A stretch of DNA of 64,000 nt from Cyathus striatus (lineage: Eukaryota; Basidiomycota; Agaricomycetes; Agaricales; Nidulariaceae). The stretch spans positions 2,046,001 through 2,110,000 of the forward strand of contig JAOVFP010000009.1 in NCBI GenBank assembly GCA_025738555.1, written 5' to 3'. Both the position numbers and the translations under genes were made by a program. Of the stretch, positions 56,353 to 64,000 are shown piece after piece; position 1 is the first letter of the stretch, and each line of letters opens with the position of its first letter. The notes under the pieces were generated by a model. The model searched no databases and was not told where the DNA came from. It worked only from the letters and a program-made list of their open reading frames with translations.

Positions 56353-57786
56353 ATGACTGAAAGTTTTTTCAGCAGGGCACAGCAGGCAGAGATGGCAGCT
56401 CTGTATGCACCGTATGTTTGGGGTGCCACAAGCATGATTATGGAAAGTGCAGTGAGAGGAAGACATGGGATGGAAACAACAGAACATGGGCAGTGTGAGG
56501 CAAAGACAGAAAGATTACAAAGCCCAATGGAGAGGGGCTATGTTTTCAATGGCAGCTGCCTGGAGGGTGTCAGAGCACAACACACCCAAGAAAACACCAT
56601 TGCTCAGGGTGTGGAAACACAGATCATGGCACTCAGAATTGTTCTCGCAGAGAGAAGGCATAAACCACTCACACCATACAATAGCAGAGAGTGGGAGAAA
56701 GAGCTGGGCAAGTATGGACTGGAGAGGAAGTACAAACAGGTACTTGAAGACTTGCAGCAGGGATTCTACTTGAGAATCCCAACCATTACTGAGACTTATG
56801 CACCACCAAACCATCACTCCATTAGTCAATATGAGGGTGCATACTGCACAATTGTGGAGAAGGAATTTAAGAGTCAATGATACTTGGGACCTATATCATG
56901 GCAACAGGTGGAAGAGCTCATCAGTCCATTCCAATCATCTCCACTGTCCCTCATACCAAAAGATGAGAAGGCAGGAAAATATAGAGCAGTCCACAATTTC
57001 TCCCACCCACACAAATCAAGAGAAGGAGTGGCATCCATCAATAGCCACATTAATGCCGAGGAATTCCCATGCACCTGGAGAACATTCTCAACAATATGCC
57101 AACTCATGGCAGGACTACCAGAGGGGTCTCAAGCATCAATTAGAGATGTGGCAACAATACCCACACACCCCAACCAGTGGCCAGGCCTCATGGTCAGACT
57201 CAGGGAGGAGGATAGTTTCACAATCAACACCAGTGACAATTTCGGAATGTCTTCAGCAGGGGGAGCCTTCAGAGGACTGGCAGATGCAGCATTGGAAATC
57301 ATCAGGCACAAGGGAATGAGACCAGTGTCGAAATGGGTGGATGACCACTTCTTTGTGTGGATATTATGAAGATATTGAGAGGAATACAACAGACAAAGAG
57401 AACAATGGAGGGCAGAAATTACAAAAAATAGAGGGGGTATACAGGAATGATGCCATATATGGTATAGAGGAAAGGAGAAACCAGACAGAAAGGTGGAAGA
57501 GTATGATGAAGATATGTCAGCAACACTCAGAGACTTGGCACATGAAAAAAGGGGAGCCAGCGAGGCAGAGGAACCCTATTGCTATAACAATGATGATATT
57601 GATGATTTATCAGACAGGCTGGGAATTGTTTGGGAAAAATTGAAGACAGTACAGTTTCAGGGGGTTGTCCCATTCCTGAGGTTCAGCTGGAACCTGGGGG
57701 ACAAGACAGTATCTCTACTGGATAGGAAACAAGAGAAGTACCTGCAAGCAGTCAAAGTGTTATATCCATGTCCAGATACATCATGC
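56353..57786 (+). pseudogene. Reverse transcriptase of a DIRS-like retroelement, truncated
   Basis: Same frame throughout: YNSREWEKELGKYGL, then IPKDEKAGKYRAVHNFSHP (RT motif 2 region), FPCTWRTFSTICQLMAGLPEGSQASIRDVA, WPGLMVRL, NTSDNFGMSSAGGAFRGLADAA (motif B region), and KWVDDHFF as catalytic motif C, i.e. V-D-D-H rather than Y-x-D-D. After an insert comes LGIVWEKLKTVQF..FLRFSWNLGDKTVSLLDRKQEKYLQAV, the thumb/connection before RNase H. Cut at about 57786; RNase H and tyrosine recombinase are absent. TGA at 56878, 57367, 57376 and 57448. DIRS-like assignment rests on the resemblance to Agaricomycete RT-tyrosine recombinase elements. Confidence 0.7.
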
Positions 57787-60386
57787 TGACATTCCCATGT
57801 AACCTACTAACATACCTGGTCCGTTCCTGGAACATACCTGCTTCAGGTTTATACTTCCTGATGTTCCTGCCTGGGAACATACCCAGAACCCATCAGGTTT
57901 TCTATCAGGTATCCCAGATACATAGTTTCTCTTATGACAGCCTCACTGCATCATTATACTATTACTCCACTCTTCCATTTTCACTTGTACATTTCATTAT
58001 GGTCAATGTAGTTTAGTTTCTTATTCTTCATTCTGAGTGTGTCATTTGCGCCACTACTCCTCTTTGCCCAGTCTTTATTTCATTTACTTACACTTAGCAT
58101 TCAGTCTCCGGATTAGTATCTACATCTTACTAGTACATATAAATAGTCTTCCAAATGTACTAGGTAGACTTCAGTATTCATATCAACTCTGTACACTTTC
58201 TTCCTACTCTAAGTTCCAAAACCTGCTCTGGGTTTTCCTTCAGGTTTCTCTCCCACTGCCTAGTGTAGTGGCGAAGCCCTCTCTTATACTCTGGAACATC
58301 TTCCTCTGTTGCATATTGTCCTCCTTGAAATAAGAACCATTCCCTGGGGATATCCAGGCGGCACAGCACATATGCTGAAGCCACAGTTCACTTCTGCACT
58401 TCCATTCTCATTCCTGTTGAAAAGGGGAACTTGTGTTCTAGTAGTGAAATTGGCTCTATGTTTGCTACTTATTTCACTATAAAATTCACAAGACTCTTTA
58501 AGTGCGAGTTGTGGGAAAGGTGGGTGTTCCTTCTTATTGTCTTATGCAAGTTTAAATCGTTTGAAAAGCCTTTGAATCGAAATGCAATAGAATTTTATTG
58601 TAGAATTCAAGTAATACACCTTTGTACTACTCCAAACTTTGTAGAAGTGTCTTAACAACCCTTTCCTAGTACAACTTCTTAGAAAACCGAAACAAGAGCA
58701 ACCCTTTACTCTTATGAAACCACTTTATTGAAATAACTAAGTCCTAGGCCCTCTCTGGAGTCTCAGAACTTCAATTCTTTCCAAAAGATACCCAAAATGC
58801 GAACCAAAACAATATATTCTTTGAAACAAATAAGACCTAAACCACTACCCAATACCTATTGTACCTGGGCAAGAAAGGTGCGAATCCGCTTGTCTTTCTA
58901 CCCTCTATAGTACCTACTTAAATATACAAAGCCCAGAACTATTATTATGATTTTCCCAGACATCGTATACTACATATATCTACCTGAAACACTTCCCCTG
59001 TCCTTATTTGTGTCTTTATTTAGCTATCATTTGACTATGAGTCACTCAGAGGCATTAGAATCCTCTAGAATGTTCAATTCCCATGGTTTTCAGATGCTAC
59101 AGTGTCTCATCATTGATCATTTTGGGTAGATCATCATAAAATTGTTATCTTTGATCTAATGTTTTGTTCTTATCCAGGCCTGTGCTTCGGTGAGACCATT
59201 CCCTATCATACTAGAATAGAATGTACTAAATTCTAGCTTCCGATCAAGACCAAAATCATCCTGATTGATGAAGAATTGACTATTCTACATCACTTTGAAA
59301 TATTCTTTAATTCATATTTATGTCATTGACTATTTGTTAGACTTCAATCCTGATGCCAAACAAACAACTTAGCGATATCAAAGTGAAATTAAAACATATA
59401 CAAGTCATGTGACTGGCAGAAAAGCGGTCCCTTCAATATTTAATATCTTTTCCTACACACCAGGCTAATGGTAGGTTGGACATAGAAACACTTGTACTAT
59501 ATTTTATGATATGAACTGTTGAATATTAACCCAAATAAAAGGCCAATAAGTACAAGGCTTGCTATTTTGTAGCAGTCCATAGATCTTTATTTATTATCTG
59601 GGGTTCATTAATGTGTACAGATTTAAGACTGTAAATGGTAGAAATGTGCAATTTTATGCCTAAATGCACAGGTGGCGTCACAACGGGTGGTACTGCAGGC
59701 TCTGCTGGCACTCAAGTTGGGGTATCATGGGGAATGACTCAAGTGGAGAGGTGAGACGATGGTGGTCCTGGGTAACGGGTTCCTTCATGGCTGATGTTGA
59801 TCTGCAGTGTGCACGTTCTGTGCGTCACCTCGAGGTTAACTGACACATTTTGCCTGTTCCAAGTAGAATTGTTTGACCTCTATATGAGCTTCTCCTCACT
59901 GCTTTTCCTCCCTTCTCACCTTACCCATTGAGTGAGCCCAAGAATACAACAAGAAATAACAATTCAACAACATGGAGTATCCAATTGCTTTATGCCTGGA
60001 GGTTTTCATCCTTGTGTTGAATACCAGCAGGTGCAGTCAATGGTGACTTAAAAAGAATAGAGAGGGAGGAGCAGTGGGTGTTTGGTATCACTGAGGTAAG
60101 CCTTACTTGTCCACTTTCCGGGTTCCCCATTGACGCACCACCAGTGCTCCCGCGGGCTGTCATCGCTTCATGCACTAATGTTTCCTCTCACAGAATGATA
60201 TTAGGTCCTCTTATGGGGGAAAGGATTGAGGGTAGAACTTAGTGTGCTGAGTGTGCTGAAGCAGACTCTGGAGGGTTTGCAGATGTGACAGGTGTGTTTT
60301 CTTCATTTCCCTTCTCATCACTCTGTGCTCATGTTTGCACTTAGCTCATACCTAACCCACCATCATTGTCATCCAAGGTCTATTCT
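57787..60386. other. Stretch without a gene; CCTGGAACATACC repeats at its start
   Basis: 57790-57930 holds degenerate CCTGGAACATACC/CCTGATGTTCC units, probably the subterminal array of another element that truncated the RT gene. The remainder, including a 68-codon minus frame at 58178-58384, has no recognised family. Confidence 0.6.
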
Positions 60387-62540
60387 CTCCCCCATCCTCT
60401 ACCTCATATACAACGCTGAGATGATTTCCATAGCCCACAATGCCAAACTCACCTTACTGTTTATAGATGATTGTGCTATTCTCATTGTCAGTGATTCCTT
60501 CACAGACACACATGCCTCCCTCCGTAGAATCCTGGAAGGACCTGAGGGTATCTTCCAATGGGCCTGGGACCACAACTGCGAATTCGGCATCCCCAAGTTT
60601 CAACTAGTGGATCTATCCCAACACCGCACCCTGGACTGATCCATACTCCACTACTTCAGGAACAATTCCCAATGCAAAGTGACAACCCCCATCCCTAGAC
60701 CCCCTCTCCAACTTTCCACCTTCACCATACCCTCATCCCCAGCCATTAGATTTCTGGGCATGCTAATTGACATGGAACTCTGATGGGCTCCTCAGCATGC
60801 AGCGGCATTAGCAAAAGGGCAAGGCTGGCTATCCAGTGTATGGCGCCTCACTTGCCCATTGAGTGGGGCCTTGATGTTGGTTATGCGCTGTCTTAAGGCC
60901 CTTAGCACAGGTCCATTGTCAGGCCACCATTCTAATCACAGGTGGGCTACGATCCTCACCCACTGATATCACACTCCTCCTAGCACACCTCCTCCCCTTC
61001 CAACTCCTTCTTGCAGATCTGCAGTTCTGCATGACTGCTAGATTCGCCACACTGCCGGAATCCCACCCTCTCTTCAACACCATCTGCTTTTCCTCCTCCA
61101 GATACATCAAACATCACTGCTCCCCCCTCCACCTCCTCTTCCACCACTACCCCATCAAGCCAACCTTGACCGAAACCATTATGCCAGCACACCATGACCC
61201 ACACTGGTCTCCCCCTTTCTCTTCTACCATAGATAGTGACCCTCTAGACACAATAATTAGTGACATTTCTGACTCTTCCAATATTATAATCTACACTGAC
61301 AGCTCCGGCCTTAATGATACTATAGGATCTTCTGCAGTACTATATTGCAATGGGGTATTCCACAAAGGTCTTCGATATCGTCTTGGCCCAGCCACTCAGT
61401 TTACGGTGTACAATGCAGAATGCACTGGCCTCATCCTGGGAGCCCACCTCCTATCCTCACTGCCACTGGGTAGTTATCTCTCAGTTTCATTCACAGTCAA
61501 TAACCAAGCCTCTGTTACATCAGCCAGCAGCCACTACTCCCACTCCAGCCACCAGCTGACAGACCAATTCCTCGAACTCCTGGAATCAATTATCAACAGA
61601 ACCCCTCTAGTGCACTGCCCTACCCTCCATCTTCGCTGGATCCCAGGCCACAAGGATGTGCCAGGCAATGAACATGCCAACACGGAGGCCAAAAATGCTA
61701 TCACAGTCGGATCGAGTCCCCCCAACCTCCTCCCATGATGCCTCTGAACATCACTCCCAGTGAACAAATCAGCTCTGCAGGCAACCCATCACTTGCAGTT
61801 ACTGAGTCACCTTGAAAGCACATGGAGATGCTCACCTTGATTCAGACGGATTAGCTGCATCGTTCCCTTCCACCGTCTCTCCAAACTCAGAGACACCATG
61901 CTCGCATTACTCAGGAAGCTTAGTACTCTACTAGGCTACCTCATTACAAACCACAATCCCCTACACCACCACCTGCACCACATAGGGAAATCCCCCTCCC
62001 CCACCTGTCAACGATGCCACCAATGACCTGAAACCACTGACCACTTCCTGTTCCACTGTCCTACCCACAGGGTGGCAAGGAACCAACTCGCCCAATGTGT
62101 TCTCTTCCAAGCAACTGACTCACCCTTGGAAAGACCTAACATCCCCCAAACACATCGCAGCACTGTTCAGATATATCCAATCCACTGCATGCTTCCACCA
62201 CATGCTGGGACCACTCCCCAAGTGGGACCCTCCCAGTGATTGACCTTCCCAATGTGACCACCAGACAATAACCCTTGAGAATACCCCTGCGCACATTAAG
62301 TAGACTTCTCTCCTCTCCTTCCCATATGTAGCATAGTCAAGGACCTCTCACCTGACCCCTTTTGGGATTGAGCCTCCTCAACTCCAGCACACCAGCCTGA
62401 GAATAACTTACAAGCAGATTACAAACAAACATGACTACATAATAGCCCCTGTCAAGTAGAACACACAGTGTAGTCATGACATATGGTTTTCCACAACCGA
62501 CTAAATAAACTAGGATTAAAAATTTAAATTTAAAAAAAAA
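60387..62540 (+). mobile_element. 5'-truncated LINE (non-LTR retrotransposon) with RT tail and RNase H
   Basis: Opens inside the RT at SPILYLIYNAEM and shows LLFIDDCAILI (catalytic FIDD). RNase H at 61290-61700: YTDSSG, FTVYNAECTGLILGA, VNNQAS, LRWIPGHKDVPGNEHANTEAK. Then a C-x2-C...H..C zinc-finger-like block (CQRCHQ..DHFLFHCP) near 62010-62060, interrupted by TGA. Ends with AATTTAAATTTAAAAAAAAA. The 12 bp AAGGTCTATTCT lie at both sides (60375-60386, 62539-62550) as target duplication, so it was 5'-truncated at insertion. TGA at 60637 and several frameshifts make it dead. Two RNase H acidic positions read Asn (VNNQ, EHAN), fitting C-to-T on the other strand. Confidence 0.88.
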
Positions 62541-62550
62541 GGTCTATTCT

Positions 62551-63678
62551 GCACCCTCTACAGTGATTGCTTACGTACAACAACCACCCTCCCAAACCAA
62601 CCACTAAGACAAGTATACCACCCACGGAACTGCTGAGCTTCACCACTATCTCAGCGCGCCAATTGTAAGACCTACATCTTCAGCTTGAGCATTCCCAGGG
62701 TTTCCAGAATGCCCGTCTCTTCCTATTTCCTCTGCCTATGGGGTCATGCATGAAGGAGTGAGGAATGAGGATGACGCCTCACGAACAAACAGGCTCATTC
62801 ATTTAGGCGGAGGCTACCGTTGTGCACTAGGGTGGTATCGGTGGATTCAATGACCTGAGATAAGGATGAAAACGAAAAACGGTTCCTTCCTAGACAGTGG
62901 ACGTGCACTTTCTCTGCTCATTTGCATGTATGTACGACATGACCCGCAATGTTGTGTCTATTCAAGCCGTATCCCAGTCTGTCACCTTGATACCCAACGA
63001 CAAAGATGATTGCTTCGCGTCTTCACCCTTGTACCGACTTCCTCCGATACACCGGTTGCAACGACTATGTCGTCACGTAGAGTGTTTGGGAGTATGTGTG
63101 TCAGTCGCCCAGGAAACAACCCTACGCCGTCCTCTCGGCTCACATCTTCATCCCTCTTCTACTCCACCTTGTTTCTTCCCAAACAAGCCTTTAATATTTC
63201 ATACAATACAACCAAAAACCTCCTCCAACACGACCCTATGCACACTAGCAAAGCACTCCTTAGCCTTCTTCACAGGTGTAATTGTGGCATATCAATCAGA
63301 GTAGGAAAGAGGCAGGTGTGCCTTTTGTTCTCTCTGGCCGTCGCTCATGAGGTGAATGTCGACATTGTGCCTGTTCCTGAGGGAGGCATGCTAACTTTCG
63401 AACATCAGATACCACCGACGCTCATAATGCTCCTTTTGTTCTCAGAAACGTTACATTCAAGGACCACAAAGGCGCTGGCGCATGAAGCGAGGCAGGGAGA
63501 AAGAGATATCGTCTCACATGATATCCAGAACGACTTCCTTCATGGTCTCGGATTACTTCCACTGTAAAGTTGGTATGGCGGAGTCAGGCTAGGGGGGTAT
63601 ACTGCCTCTACTGTACTATGCTGATGGAGCCAGAGTATGGGGTGCAGGTCTCGATCACCGACCAGCATGTTCGGAAAC
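62551..63678. other. Stretch without a recognised gene
   Basis: Higher GC and CpG than the flanks; open frames of up to 185 codons (63010-63567, plus) have no motif or family resemblance I can name, so I do not call a gene. Confidence 0.5.
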
Positions 63679-64000
63679 CTACAGTGGCGTCCAAAAGAAT
63701 TGCACACACAAAATACAAACAAACAAGATTGCGAGAACCATAACTTCCCTAAAAGTAGCTCAAATCTCCTCATGTAAAATGTAGATATGTAGTACACGAC
63801 TCGAACTACCATAATATGATTTTTCCAAATTTTTGTATCCACAGAATAATCCTACAGAGAGCCACGAAAAAAGGCAAGGTTTTGGCTACATTGCAAGCTT
63901 TACCAAATTATCTAGAATCAACGTAATTATGTGCATCTTAAGTATGTTATAGTACTACCTACGAGCTTTAAAACGCGTCTATAATCATAAAATTCTGAGC
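63679..64000. mobile_element. Probable Tc1/mariner-like terminus, running off the right edge
   Basis: TA followed by CAGTGGCGTCCAAAAG, a sequence typical of Tc1/mariner terminal inverted repeats (TACAGTGGCGxxCAAAAG). The other end and the transposase would lie beyond the window. Confidence 0.5.

Noticed and set aside
58178..58384. 68-codon minus frame (MASAYVLCRLDIPREW..).
   Set aside because: Reads protein-like but is isolated, short and matches no family I can name.
63010..63567. 185-codon plus frame.
   Set aside because: No recognisable motif, and an overlapping 135-codon frame in another phase is equally plausible; not supportable.

Overview
The window reads as a transposon-dense stretch of a basidiomycete (Agaricomycete-type) nuclear genome. 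Reasons: short introns with GT..AG ends of about 45-70 bp; CxC5/CxC6 cysteine clusters of KDZ transposases; an expanded alpha-kinase family gene; an NB-ARC/TPR (NLR-like) gene with kinesin-light-chain type TPRs; and the integrase-type and DIRS-like elements typical of that class. No housekeeping gene was found. I cannot name the species.

Layout. 1-1331: tandem arrays that look like the right arm of a foldback element. 4.9-8.05 kb: MULE-like transposase relic. 8176-25422: a probable KDZ-type transposon (E1) with two genes, A1 (11.5-22.65 kb) and B1 (22.8-24.9 kb). A1 is split by a 9.07-kb element (G, 13008-22081) that carries an integrase-core transposase and an alpha-kinase gene, and G is itself hit by E2 (15182-17325, which holds a hAT MITE) and E3 (18027-19787). 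25.4-26.2 kb: pogo-like transposase relic. 27.75-48.83 kb: an NB-ARC/TPR gene split by a nest of four insertions: E6 (28709-47339), then E4 (31584-47259, carrying A2 and B2), then E5 (38906-45956, inside B2), then foldback F (40696-45254). 48.8-55 kb: repeats and unrecognised sequence. 55.0-57.8 kb: DIRS-like gag and RT relic. 60.4-62.5 kb: 5'-truncated LINE. 63.68 kb to the end: a Tc1/mariner-like terminus.

Main result. E1-E5 behave as one transposon family. Each starts GAGG-like and ends in ACTG, with degenerate 20-30 bp inverted ends that in most copies contain a C-rich block. Four of the five have perfect 8-bp target duplications (CAACATCA, GATCATTG, GAATTTTC, GAAGGTGC). Subterminal arrays of short degenerate repeats differ from copy to copy. 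The two coding copies, E1 and E4, are colinear. From the left they carry subterminal repeats, an outward-facing tRNA-like Pol III unit followed by a T run, and satellites. Gene A (acidic/lysine-rich, unknown) comes next, then gene B (CxC5 + CxC6 + a C-terminal region with a KDZ-like DxAC / H..H / E..W pattern). Without nested insertions they are about 8.2 and 8.6 kb. In silico excision restores the reading frame at the four coding insertion sites I could check (A1, integrase, B2, TPR gene).

Nearly all coding sequences are broken, mostly by TGA at expected arginine (CGA) positions. This is a C-to-T signature as expected from methyl-CpG deamination or RIP-like mutation. Several tandem arrays nevertheless stay extremely CpG-rich.
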